Source of the DNA: Kribbella sp. VKM Ac-2568 | GTDB taxonomy: Bacteria; Actinomycetota; Actinomycetes; Propionibacteriales; Kribbellaceae | Direction: 5' to 3' | Length of the DNA stretch: 52,317 nucleotides | NCBI RefSeq assembly: GCF_004345365.1 | Contig: NZ_SLVF01000025.1 | Location: 1-52,317, forward strand | In this document: positions 33,583 through 42,142 of the stretch, piece by piece | How the letters are laid out: every line of letters starts with the position of its first letter | How positions within the stretch are numbered: position 1 is the first letter of the stretch | The notes under the pieces: model-generated | The model's database searches: none | Seen by the model: only the letters and a program-made list of their open reading frames with translations | What the model was told of the DNA's origin: nothing | Program-made: the position numbers and the translations under genes

Positions 33583-34671
33583 CTATGCGAGAGTGACATG
33601 CATGTCGATCTCCCAGACACAGCCACGACTTCCGGGTCGGAACGCGTCGGTTTGGCGCCGACCGATCTCGCTGTGCTCGACCGACCGAATAGTCGCCTTT
33701 CGTGGCGACAGCAAGACAGACGCTCTCAACTGCTGCTCGAGATGCTTTGGTGATATTCCAGTCGCGCCTACTCGCATAACGACATGGCCGCGGGGAGCCA
33801 AGATAGCTGATGAAACGCGCCAGAAGTCGCCAATAAAGTTCCAGTAGTCGTCTGCCTTTATATGCCGGTCGTCTCGCGTGATGCGAGATTTATTCGGCCG
33901 ATCAGGGCCTCCGAGGAACCATAGACGTAGCCACTGATCTTCCTCGTAACTTGTGACTGCCCGGTACGGCGGGGAGGTGATTATAAGCTTGGGCGCCTCG
34001 CGTCTCCACTTGCGCGGAACGTCTCGAATGTCGCCGAAAATCGTCTCACCGGCCGCATCAGGAACCGGCGACGCATAGCGGAAACTCAGCGCTTGTCGAA
34101 GCATGTCGAACGCATCCCGCTCCGGCGCCTCTAAGGAGCGCTCAGTCCAGAACCGAACTGAGTAATCGGGCTTGGTGCTGATAGTTCGAGGCATCTGGTT
34201 GCTCAGGTAGCGCATCGACGACACTTCGCCATGGAGTCCGCCCAAAATTAGAGCGCTAACCATCGCGTCGGTGCGACGAGCACGCCAATCGAGCGACTCG
34301 CGCAGATATAGCAACTGAGCTAGCGTTCGCCGATGATATGCAGCCTGAAAGAACTCAGATGTAGTCGATGCTGCCCGCATCCATCGCCGATGCTGGTAGT
34401 CGTCCTCGAGTCGATTAAGGCGCCGGAGCACTGAGGAGGCCTGAGGTGCTGCCAGTTTCGCACGATTGAGGCAGGCCGCAACAGGATTGATGTCGCCGCC
34501 GATGCCGACGCGTCCGAGTAAGAGTGCCTCGAACGGCGCGGTGCCTCGGCCGGCGAACGGGTCGAATACGACCTCGCCCGGCTTCGTCAGCCGCTCGATC
34601 CATGCCCGAGCAAAAGCTTCGGGAAACATTGCGAAGTAGGGGCACATAGAGTGGAACCGGTGGCGACTCAT
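33583..34671 (-). CDS. DNA methyltransferase with TSPPY motif
   Basis: This 362-residue protein is the last gene of a three-gene operon. Motif I (VVFDPFAGRGTAPFEALLLG, near residue 35) comes first and the catalytic motif LIITSPPYRAVTSYEEDQWL lies near residue 228. SPPY marks an amino-methyltransferase that modifies N4 of cytosine or N6 of adenine. The start overlaps the upstream gene by ATGA. G+C is lower than on the conserved part of the island. With a nuclease-like and a ParB-like gene in the same operon it should provide the self-marking activity of a restriction-type system. Confidence 0.88.
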   Translation of the reverse strand: MSRHRFHSMCPYFAMFPEAFARAWIERLTKPGEVVFDPFAGRGTAPFEALLLGRVGIGGDINPVAACLNRAKLAAPQASSVLRRLNRLEDDYQHRRWMRAASTTSEFFQAAYHRRTLAQLLYLRESLDWRARRTDAMVSALILGGLHGEVSSMRYLSNQMPRTISTKPDYSVRFWTERSLEAPERDAFDMLRQALSFRYASPVPDAAGETIFGDIRDVPRKWRREAPKLIITSPPYRAVTSYEEDQWLRLWFLGGPDRPNKSRITRDDRHIKADDYWNFIGDFWRVSSAILAPRGHVVMRVGATGISPKHLEQQLRASVLLSPRKATIRSVEHSEIGRRQTDAFRPGSRGCVWEIDMHVTLA

Positions 34672-35615
34672 CGGCTAATCCGTTCGAGTACATACTTCGA
34701 CCAACGCTTTGTCCGCCCTTGCAGGTCTGCAGGCAAGCCCGCGTCGGCGAGCATGGCTGAGACTCTGCAGCGATCAAACGGCACTGTATTTCCAAGAAAT
34801 GAGACCGAATCCCATTCCTCGTCGCTAAGACACCCAGGCACGAAGAAGAATACGACCGGAGTAAAAGCGAATCTGCTGGTCAGTAGCCATAGGCCTGTGA
34901 ATTGCATGGGACTAAGCTCGGTTGCCTTGCCGTCCCAGTTGTCGCCTGCGGCGCATTGCCCGAAAGCGATCACCTTTCCGTTGCGGCCGTCTGCAAATGG
35001 CCGCCACGCGACGAGGTCAAGCTTGGCGTCCTTCTGGTCCTTGCGTGATGGGCGTGAGCGCGATCCGCCACCCTCGCCAACGGCTTCGCAGAGCTCATTC
35101 AGAGCAGCCTCGAACCCGGCGGGTGTCGTTCGACGGGGGAACCCGAAATGAAACGACCGGACGCCACTCGCTGTGCCGCCTAGATAGTGCCGCGCGGCAA
35201 CTTCAGCTAGTTCCTCAAAATTCCCTGCACCTTTGACCGTCCGCGGTCCTGCTTTCACGCCGAAATGCCGAAGGAGGAGCATGAAGACGTACGGGCTGTC
35301 GATAAAGTTAGGATCACGGACAGACACCGTCTGGTCAGCTATCTTGAATGGGTAACCGTCGCCACACGATTTGGATCGGACGTCCAGTCGCGAAAAGGCT
35401 TCGTCGGCGAGTTCTTGGCTCTTCTCGCTCCCACGGTCTGGTGCCAGCCGCTCGGTCACCGCGTCCAAGGTGCCGGATCGTCGGAATTCGGCAACAAGGT
35501 CTTGATAGGAACTGTCTCTGTCCGCCGACAAGAGTGCGAGTATCTCCAGCCAGTCCGCATGAGCCTCGGCGCCGTCCGAAGCGATGGGTGCGCCGAGCGT
35601 GAGTGCCGTAGTCAT
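34668..35615 (-). CDS. Putative PD-(D/E)xK-type nuclease of the methyltransferase operon
   Basis: This 315-residue protein has two segments that together resemble a PD-(D/E)xK nuclease core: NFEELAEVAARHYLGG (Glu near 134-136), then KLDLVAWRPFADGR with Asp200, and KVIAFGQCAAGDNW with Gln220. Asp followed by a Gln-x-x motif is a known variant (D...QxK-like). The C-terminal third is beta-rich, hydrophobic and ends in a helix. It starts at a TAATG junction with the ParB-like gene and overlaps the methyltransferase gene by ATGA. By context it would cut unmodified DNA; this is inference, as the Lys of the classical motif is not evident. Confidence 0.6.
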   Translation of the reverse strand: MTTALTLGAPIASDGAEAHADWLEILALLSADRDSSYQDLVAEFRRSGTLDAVTERLAPDRGSEKSQELADEAFSRLDVRSKSCGDGYPFKIADQTVSVRDPNFIDSPYVFMLLLRHFGVKAGPRTVKGAGNFEELAEVAARHYLGGTASGVRSFHFGFPRRTTPAGFEAALNELCEAVGEGGGSRSRPSRKDQKDAKLDLVAWRPFADGRNGKVIAFGQCAAGDNWDGKATELSPMQFTGLWLLTSRFAFTPVVFFFVPGCLSDEEWDSVSFLGNTVPFDRCRVSAMLADAGLPADLQGRTKRWSKYVLERISR

Positions 35616-36733
35616 TAATTGGCAAGCCGCTTCGATCTACGCTGCCGCTTCAGATAGGCATTCATGTCATCGACGATAGACTCGCTCAATGTGAGGATCT
35701 CGTTTGCGAGTTCAAGCAGATCCCTCTCGCCGACAAACCCTGTCAGAACCTTGCCGCGGGAATCCTGAAGCAGTCGCCTCGCGGCCACCAGGTCCTCCCT
35801 CAGTTTTGCCGAGTCACCCTTGGCGACATCGAGTGCTACGCCAAGTGGTAGACCTTGCCGGATGGCTGATACGGCATTTCTGTTTCCAAGAACCTGATCG
35901 AGCTGCCGCAGATTTGGGTTCTGTGACGCTACCAGGGGAGGGATCTCATCCTTCTTGCTACCAAACATCCAAAGCATAAGTTCGCCCAACTCGGGCAGAC
36001 GCTCTTCGGGGACGGGATCTCTCGTGTCAGCCGGAGGCCCACTCAGGCCAATGTGCGACTGAATTCCTGAATAACTGTTTAGCCCCACAAATAGGTGCGA
36101 GAAGGAGAAATGAGCCTTGTATCGGTCCTCCCTGCTCCATACGCCATTGCGCTCAGCCTGGTCGAGAGTCATCAGCGCCCGGTAGAGACGGAGGGTCGTC
36201 TGATGCGTGTCGCCGATCGTCTCAGCGATCTCGTCGAGCGGAATCCTCAGTTCATTGTGAACCCAGGCAATGTACTGAGCCTTACTGTAAGACTGCCACT
36301 GCTGTGGTCCGTTGACATGCTTGAAGCCGATGAACTGCCATGCATCTGCCCGTGTGCTGATAATGACAGGTAGTGTCCGTAACTCAGCGAGTCGGGCATC
36401 GCCTATTGTCGGCAGATCGGTCGCCCCGACTCGCTTGCGGTGGCTTGGATCGGTGAGCAGCTTCACAGCGGCCAAGCGGCGGTTGCCCTCGACAACGATT
36501 AGCCGGCCACCTTCTTGAGCGACCACGAGAGGCTCGTATGTCCAGAAGCCGTTGGCAGCGATTGATAGAGCTACCTCTTTGACGGCGAACTCGCTCCACA
36601 TGGTTTTGAGGAGGTCTACGTCAGATCCGCCTTGCTCAATGAGCCGCGGATTTTTCGAATCAAAGTGCAGGTCGGATGTAGCGATGTCGATGACCTCGAC
36701 ACGCGACGCGGGGGCTGCAGGCTTGACTGGCAC
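35615..36733 (-). CDS. ParB-like protein, first gene of the methyltransferase operon
   Basis: This 372-residue protein has a ParB/Srx-like N-terminal domain: DLHFDSKNPRLIEQ, then GRLIVVEGNRRLAAVKLL with EGNRR at residues 82-86, and a helix-turn-helix-like stretch (LDEIAETIGDTHQTTLRLYRAL) near residue 170. The C-terminal half is helical and ends in a basic tail (LKRQRRSKR). It resembles the ParB-like protein at 29.7 kb in the EGNRR core but differs elsewhere, so the two are not a recent duplication. It may be the recognition or NTP-using subunit of the nuclease-methylase pair behind it. Confidence 0.75.
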   Translation of the reverse strand: MPVKPAAPASRVEVIDIATSDLHFDSKNPRLIEQGGSDVDLLKTMWSEFAVKEVALSIAANGFWTYEPLVVAQEGGRLIVVEGNRRLAAVKLLTDPSHRKRVGATDLPTIGDARLAELRTLPVIISTRADAWQFIGFKHVNGPQQWQSYSKAQYIAWVHNELRIPLDEIAETIGDTHQTTLRLYRALMTLDQAERNGVWSREDRYKAHFSFSHLFVGLNSYSGIQSHIGLSGPPADTRDPVPEERLPELGELMLWMFGSKKDEIPPLVASQNPNLRQLDQVLGNRNAVSAIRQGLPLGVALDVAKGDSAKLREDLVAARRLLQDSRGKVLTGFVGERDLLELANEILTLSESIVDDMNAYLKRQRRSKRLAN

Positions 36734-37353
36734 AAGCCCAGCCTAGTATGCGGAGAGCCTGCCGTCTCGCCAACTCACAGAGATCTCGCCTACCTCGCTC
36801 CGCATCGCGGCGCGCGTTGGACTCGTGAGTTTGATCGACCGGGCGCCGCGCAGCAAGCTCGGTCGGGACTAGTTGGGGGGCAGGCACGAGCTTGCTCGGT
36901 AGTCGCGCATGTACTCTACGATGTCGATTTGCGCGAACGATGCCGTAAGCATCGATATATATGGCCAGGATCTCCTGCGATCGGGCTTTGGAGGACGCCT
37001 GGTCCGCGCTCCCTGCTCGGTAACGACGCGGTGAATGGTCGGATGAACTGGCTCCTGGCCCGCCGCGGTAGATCACCTTGTGCCAGTCCACCGCATCGCC
37101 GTCAGACATGGCGAGAATCGTCTCACGGGGCTGCGCGCCGAGACGGCACAGCAGCGGCGATGCAGTCGTGCAGTGGCGTCGGAATCAGGTGATCCGGGCA
37201 CGGCCTAGGGAGGCAGGTCAGTCGCCACGAGGAGTTGGGCAGCCAGGGCAGCCCTTAGCCCAGGTCCAGCGCGATCCGTCCGCGTACATCTCCGCCGCCC
37301 AGCACCGCCGCTGCTTACAATCCTCGGCCGTCGGTCCGGGATAGGGTGCTGAG
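36734..37353. other. Gap upstream of the ParB-like operon
   Basis: This region of about 620 bases must hold the promoter of the minus-strand operon and of the plus-strand HNH gene. A minus-strand frame around 36660-37109 has an acceptable start (MSDGDAVDWHKVIYRGGPG) but turns Arg-rich, and I do not support it. Short AT-rich patches occur near 36950. Confidence 0.35.
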
Positions 37354-37913
37354 ATGCCTGATGGACGCCCGGCGGTGCCCGCAGAACTACAACGCGATGT
37401 CCTCGTTGAAGCCGGCCACCGTTGCGCGATTCCTACCTGTAGAGCGACCCCCACGGAGATCTGCCATATCGAGCCGTGGGCGAAGGCCAAGGCACACCGA
37501 TTCGAGAATCTGATCGCCTTATGCCCACCTGTCACGCGAGGTTTGACAGGGGCGAGATCGACCGTAAGTCGATGCTGCAGTACAAGTCGAACCTCGGCAT
37601 CATCAACGGTCGCTACGGCGAGATTGAACGCCGCATCTTGACTCTGTTTGCCGAGGATCCCTCGATCAACGTGATCGGGATGCCACTAGCCTCAGACATC
37701 GCTCTGCTGCACCTAGTCAAGGACGGACTGTTTGTCCGCGGCTTCGACCAGCGCGGAGGGTTCGGGTTGGTGGTCCCCAACGGCAGCAGCGCAGAGATCG
37801 ACTTCACCGGCAGACAAGAGTTCTACTCGGTCACTGAAAAGGGCCGGGAGCTGGTGAGACGACTGGCGGAGGCACGACAACTCGATTCCGACGTCGCGAA
37901 CCCCGTCAGCTGA
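37354..37913 (+). pseudogene. HNH endonuclease-like gene with one-base frameshift
   Basis: From the ATG at 37354 the first frame gives RCAIPTCRATPTEICHIEPWAKAK and RFENLIALCP, the first half of an HNH nuclease. The second half, TCHARFDRGEIDRKSML, follows at once in another frame and continues through a winged-helix-like C-terminus to the stop at 37913. The shift falls at the C-run 37524-37526, where one C appears to be missing. Restored, the protein would have about 185 residues with the CxxC...CxxC HNH zinc frame. It is probably a dead restriction or homing-type gene. Confidence 0.75.
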
Positions 37914-38375
37914 CCTCGGCTCGCAGGCCTAACGGGTCTGGTTTGCGCGCCGTTGCCGTCCGGCGTCGAGATCCTAACGCCGCCGCCGGCACCCCAGGGG
38001 GTGACTTTCGCGGGTGTCTGCGGCCCCGGCGTCGGAATCGTTGGCATGCCGAGACGATGACGGATCGTCCCATCTGGGTGCGTCTGCTGCGGAGGAAGGT
38101 GAGGGTGAGGTTGTAAACAGGGCAGCCGTCGGTGCGGAGCGCCGCTCCTGATGCCTCGTCTGTGTCGTGGGGCTGATCGTGGTGCGAATGACGGACAGCA
38201 CGGGGAAATCCGCGCCTGGTGCGGGCGGGCGTGTTAGCAAGGCCGCTGGTAGAGACAGATGCGACGGTGTACTTCCTCCTCGAAATGAGAAGGTCGTCAG
38301 ATATGCAACTCATCAGGGAACCGCCGACTGGCACTGGCCCAGCCCGAAAGGCCCCGAGAGGAAGGCGGTACCTCC
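37914..38375. other. Gap with no supported gene
   Basis: Frames on both strands are Arg/Pro-rich. The only useful signal is GAGGAAGG (about 38357-38364) ahead of the next gene. Confidence 0.35.
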
Positions 38376-38840
38376 ATGACGACACCGTTGTGGCTTGCCG
38401 TGATTTCGAGCGCTTCTGGCCTAGCTGGCGTGACACTCGGCGCAGCACTCACAGGCCGGGCTCAGAGAAGGCAATGGGCGAGAGGCAAGCAAGTCGACGC
38501 CTGCGCAGCGATCGTCGTCGAATCGACACGAGTGCAACTCGCTCTGAGGCGGCAGTGGAGACACGCAGGACGAGTGGATTGGGTGCCATGGAACGAAGCC
38601 CTGGCTGACATCAGCCTCGTCGCTGCCCCTACGGTTGTCGAAGCCGCCGGCGATGTTGACGAGCTGTTCTGGCGGCACAGCGACCAAATCGACCGTGGCG
38701 ACCTCAAGGACGAGGCGGCATGGGTCGCGGCGTCCGGCCTGATGGAGACGGCTCGCCTCGCCTTCACCAACGCCGCGAAGGAATACGTCATCGGTTCGAG
38801 CAAGCGTCTGGAGCGGTTGCCGATTCGCCGGCCCCAGTGA
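38376..38840 (+). CDS. Small membrane-anchored hypothetical protein
   Basis: This 154-residue protein has one membrane helix at residues 5-28 (LWLAVISSASGLAGVTLGAAL), then a basic stretch (RAQRRQWARGKQ) and a helical cytoplasmic domain. Proteins of this outline (a membrane anchor plus about 120 helical residues) are common and unnamed in actinomycetes. It is a likely real gene between the HNH remnant and the integrase. Confidence 0.65.
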   Translation: MTTPLWLAVISSASGLAGVTLGAALTGRAQRRQWARGKQVDACAAIVVESTRVQLALRRQWRHAGRVDWVPWNEALADISLVAAPTVVEAAGDVDELFWRHSDQIDRGDLKDEAAWVAASGLMETARLAFTNAAKEYVIGSSKRLERLPIRRPQ

Positions 38841-38971
38841 GTACTTGCCTGGCGGCACCGGCGACAACTCAGGTGCTGACGCGAGCCAGTAGACGTCTGT
38901 GGTGACCCATGGCTAGATCGGCAATCGGCTCCACCGATGCACACGGGCGACGAAACCTGGGTCAGCATGCT

Positions 38972-40727
38972 CTATCTGGTGGCCACAAAGGTTGTCACGC
39001 GGGTCGGCGATCCTGCGAGATATACGACGAGTTCGTAGTCGGAAATCTCGGACAGGGATCCGCCGCTTCGGCGGATCGCGCCCACGAGCAGGGCACGGAG
39101 ATCAGTGTTGTCTTCCGGGTCCGCGTCTGCTCGAAAGTTGGCGATGGGCGCGCCGAGTTGGCGGACCTCGAGGTCGAGGGAGCCGGGCGAAAGAGCTACT
39201 GCAGAAGGCGCCTCCGCGATGGCGGTGGGGACGGCTGCGGCGTACTTGACGATGGTGCGGCGGCCGGAGTTGAGTTCTACGAGGCCCCAGTCGGCTAGGA
39301 GTTTGACGGCTCGTTGGGCTGTGCCTACTGAGGTGTCGTGGTCTGTGGCGATTTGCTTGATGGGTGGGATGGGGAGGCCGGGGCGGAGGGTGCCCTCGAG
39401 GATTTGGGCTCGCAGGGCGACAGCCGTGTGTTCGTATGGGCTGGTCGGCTTGAAGTCGTCGAAGGGAACGGTCGGCGCAGCCGTGGTGGGGCGGGTTGGC
39501 ATGCGGGTGGCTAGGGAGCCGGCGGCGCGTTGGTCTGCTTCTGAGACCCAGGCGGTGTAGGCGCGGAGGGTTGTGGTTCCTCCTCCGCCGTGGCCTAGAC
39601 GGCCCGCGACTGTGCGGATGTCGACGCCGGCCGCGATCAGCTCGGTGGCGGAGTTTGTGGATGGTGGTCTTGATCTCCAGGCGCTCGACCAGCTTGCGGT
39701 ATCGCTGCCCGACGGAATCTGGGATCAGATGTGCGGAACCGTCGGGGGCGAGAGAGAAGACGTAGGCCTCGTCGCGTAGCTCAAGCTGTAAGGCGGCCGC
39801 GCGGGCTAGGAACCGGGCGCGATGCTCGCGGAGAACCTCGACGGTCTCCGGATCGAGGGTGATACGCCTGTCCTGGTGGGCTTTGGTGTCCTTCTCCCAC
39901 TTCTTCGAGCCTCGTTGGCCGATGGCCCTCTCTAGGTGCAGAACTCCGTGGTCGAGGTCTAGGTGAGACCAGCGGATGGCGCAGAGTTCGCCGCGTCGCT
40001 GGCCGGTGACCATGGTCAGCCAGACGAGTGCGCCCCAGTCGGGGTCCTTGAAGGCCTCGTTGATGATTCGTGCGGCCTGGTTGGGTGTTGGCGGCCGCGG
40101 GTTGCTTTTCGGGGCGGCTGGTGGTTCGGCGTCGGCGATGGGGTTCGTGGTGACCCACTTCCATCGCACGGCGCGCCTGAGCGCGCCGTACAGGATGAAA
40201 TGGATCTGCCGAATGGTTGATGCGGCCAGTGGCTTGCACTCGTGTGGTCGGCAGCGATCGTCGCACTCGTGCGTACGGGATGTCCTGTGGTCGACGTGAC
40301 CATTGGTCTTCGTACAGTGTTCGCGGCACCGACGGAGTTCGGCGTAGAGGGAATCCATTACGCCGGCGTCGAGGGAGCCGACCTTCTCCTTGCCGAGGAA
40401 CGGCCGGATGTGTTTCTCGGCGTAGCCGCGGTACACGTCCAGGGTGTTGAACTCGAGGTCTGCTTCGTCGAGGTAGCGATCGAGCAGCTGGTTGACCGTG
40501 GCCTTCGTCCGGGGGTTGCGCCGCTCGTACAGCTGGTTGAGCAGGTTGACCTTTGCTTGGTTCGCCAGCTTCTCGGCGTCAGGGCCGACCGGGATCGTCT
40601 CCGTCAGGTCGTGCCGACGTTTGGTAACGGGGTCGATGCCTGCGTATACGCGCACTCTGAAGGCGCCGCTGGGTAGCTCGTCGATGCTCCCGAGCTCGCG
40701 CTTCTTGCGACCGTTCGACCGCGTCAT
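38972..40727 (-). pseudogene. Tyrosine integrase fused to a GntR-like domain, broken by an 11-nt loss
   Basis: The N-terminal part (ATG 40727) carries the AP2-like arm, the core-binding domain with a Cys/His-rich insert (CREHC through CDDRCRPHEC), and the catalytic TGQRRGEL. The match runs to HKLRH, where related integrases continue YSATEL. Here the frame breaks near 39649. In the next frame the rest follows directly: ELIAAGVDIRTVAGRLGHGG and TTTLRAYTAWVSEADQ with the catalytic Tyr. That frame then runs without a stop into a GntR-type winged helix (YEHTAVALRAQILEG, PPIKQIATDHDTSVGTAQRAVKLL) ending at 38972. Adding 11 bases gives an exact 588-residue frame. The deletion lies between two CCAC copies. 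The broken protein lacks its Tyr, so excision should fail. Confidence 0.88.
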
Positions 40728-40806
40728 GAGGCGAGTCTAGGCGCCGTTTGTGTCACGAAACGTGTCATGGCGCGAGATCGAGGGCACGGAAGGGCCGCTC
40801 AACAGC

Positions 40807-40842
40807 GTGGCCTCTGACCTGTTTGTGCAGGTCAGAGGCCAC
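40807..40842. terminator. Perfect 14-bp hairpin between integrase and tRNA
   Basis: GTGGCCTCTGACCT (40807-40820) pairs exactly with AGGTCAGAGGCCAC (40829-40842) around an 8-base loop. On the plus strand it is followed by TTCTTT. It lies 11 bases beyond the 3' end of the tRNA and may end the tRNA transcript or belong to the attachment site. Confidence 0.65.
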
Positions 40843-40852
40843 TTCTTTACCG

Positions 40853-40925
40853 TAGGCCCCGTCGGACTCGAACCGACAACCCGCGGATTAAAAGTCCGCT
40901 GCTCTGCCAATTGAGCTAGAGGCCC
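40853..40925 (-). tRNA. tRNA-Lys (anticodon UUU), island integration site
   Basis: Read on the minus strand, 73 bases fold into a standard cloverleaf. The acceptor arm GGGCCTC/GGGGCCT (two G-U pairs) has discriminator A, the D arm is GCTC...GAGC, and the anticodon arm is GCGGA-CTTTTAA-TCCGC with anticodon TTT. The T arm is GTCGG-TTCGAGT-CCGAC. CCA is not encoded. The integrase gene begins about 125 bases past its 3' end, the usual layout when an element integrates into the 3' part of a tRNA gene. A second copy of the tRNA 3' end, expected at the far attachment site, was not found in the window. Confidence 0.95.
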
Positions 40926-41143
40926 TGGGTGTGGGGAACAGTGTGTCAGGTCTTGGGGGTGGGGCGCTAAGCGACCTGCTTGGGAGTAGACCAGTGCGCG
41001 GACTGGTTTCGGAGGGTGATCGAGAGATCACGGGGTGTTGAACCGGATGGGACCCTCGCTCGTTCTTCACGGGTGAGGGCATTGCCGGTGGCCGACCTCT
41101 GCTGGTGATGCGTGAATCCGTCCGTTCACCTGAGGAGTGAGCT

Positions 41144-41569
41144 ATGACCGTGCTGGAGCGCTGGCAGGACCAGGTACTCGCTGTCTTCCGGATCGTCGTG
41201 GGGTTCTTGTTCGCCACCCATGGGGCCGCTGCCCTGTTCGGGGTGTTCGGGGATGACAAAGTGCAGGCTTTCGTCTGGCCGACCTGGTGGGCGTCGGCGA
41301 TCCAGTTGGTGGGAGGGCTGTTCGTGATGGTCGGGCTGGGGACCCGGTACGCCGCGCTGCTGTGCTCGGGCTCGATGGCCTACGCCTACTTCAGCGTGCA
41401 CCAGTTGGGCGCGTTGCTGCCGGTGCAGAACGGCGGGGAGAAGGCGGCGTTGTTCTCGTTCGCTTTCCTGCTGATCGCGTTCCTCGGATCCGGCGCATGG
41501 GCGCTGGAGCGGCTGCCGGTGTTCCGGCCGCAGCAGGAGTCGCGGCAGCTAGAGCCAGCCACCGAGTGA
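41144..41569 (+). CDS. DoxX-family membrane protein
   Basis: This 141-residue protein has four membrane segments. The sequence FRIVVGFLFATHGAAALFG starts the first, and WWASAIQLVGGLFVMVGLGTRYAA, YFSVHQLGALLPVQNGGEKAALF and FAFLLIAFLGSGAWALER complete the DoxX pattern. The family is loosely linked to sulfur or redox metabolism. It is the first chromosomal gene beyond the island and lies 63 bases upstream of the sigma factor start. Confidence 0.85.
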   Translation: MTVLERWQDQVLAVFRIVVGFLFATHGAAALFGVFGDDKVQAFVWPTWWASAIQLVGGLFVMVGLGTRYAALLCSGSMAYAYFSVHQLGALLPVQNGGEKAALFSFAFLLIAFLGSGAWALERLPVFRPQQESRQLEPATE

Positions 41570-41632
41570 CCCGGTCGAATGGCCAGGATCAGAGCCCAGG
41601 ATGATGACCCGTACGCGAGCGAGGGAGTGCCG

Positions 41633-42142
41633 ATGGCCGACGACCGGGCGGCGCTGCTGCGCGAGTTGCACGACGTGCACGCGCCTTCGCTGTGGCGGTT
41701 CGTGGTCCGGCTGACCGGGGACGATCGGTTCGCGGAGGACGTCGTTCAGGAGACCCTGCTGCGGGCGTGGCGGCGCCCGCAGATCCTGACCGAGGACGAG
41801 GCGGGGGCGCGGGCCTGGCTGTTCACGGTGGCGCGCAACCTCGTCATCGACGACCGGCGCAGCGCCCGCGTCACCCGGGAGGTGGCCAGCGATGACCTGC
41901 CGGAAAGACCGAGCGCCGACCATGCGAACGCAGTACTGGACGCGTGGCTGGTGGCGGACTCGCTGGCCCAGTTGTCGGACGACCACCGGCAGGTGATCGT
42001 CCGCGCGTACTACGGACGCCGCACGGTCACCGACATCGCCGAGGAGCTCGACATCCCGGCCGGCACGGTGAAATCGCGGTTGCACTACGGGTTGCGGGCG
42101 TTGAGGCTCGCGCTGCAGGAGAGGGGGGTGACGAAGGAATGA
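41633..42142 (+). CDS. ECF sigma factor
   Basis: This 169-residue protein has region 2 (LHDVHAPSLWRFVVRLTGDDRFAEDVVQETLLRAWR, then ARAWLFTVARNLVIDDRRS) and region 4 (LSDDHRQVIVRAYYGRRTVTDIAEELDIPAGTVKSRLHYGLRAL). The ATG at 41633 has GAGGGAG upstream at good spacing; an in-frame ATG 18 codons earlier (41579) is less likely. The pairing with a zinc-finger anti-sigma gene and the sequence style suggest the SigL/SigK group of actinomycetes. It overlaps the anti-sigma gene by ATGA. Confidence 0.92.
   Translation: MADDRAALLRELHDVHAPSLWRFVVRLTGDDRFAEDVVQETLLRAWRRPQILTEDEAGARAWLFTVARNLVIDDRRSARVTREVASDDLPERPSADHANAVLDAWLVADSLAQLSDDHRQVIVRAYYGRRTVTDIAEELDIPAGTVKSRLHYGLRALRLALQERGVTKE

Noticed and set aside
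33142..33753. Plus-strand frame of 203 codons before and across the TSPPY methyltransferase end
   Set aside because: Arg/Ser/Thr-rich, no ribosome binding site, and it overlaps the methyltransferase gene on the other strand.
37906..38448. Minus-strand frame of 180 codons between the HNH remnant and the membrane protein gene
   Set aside because: Arg/Ser-rich without structure, and it overlaps the start region of a better plus-strand gene.
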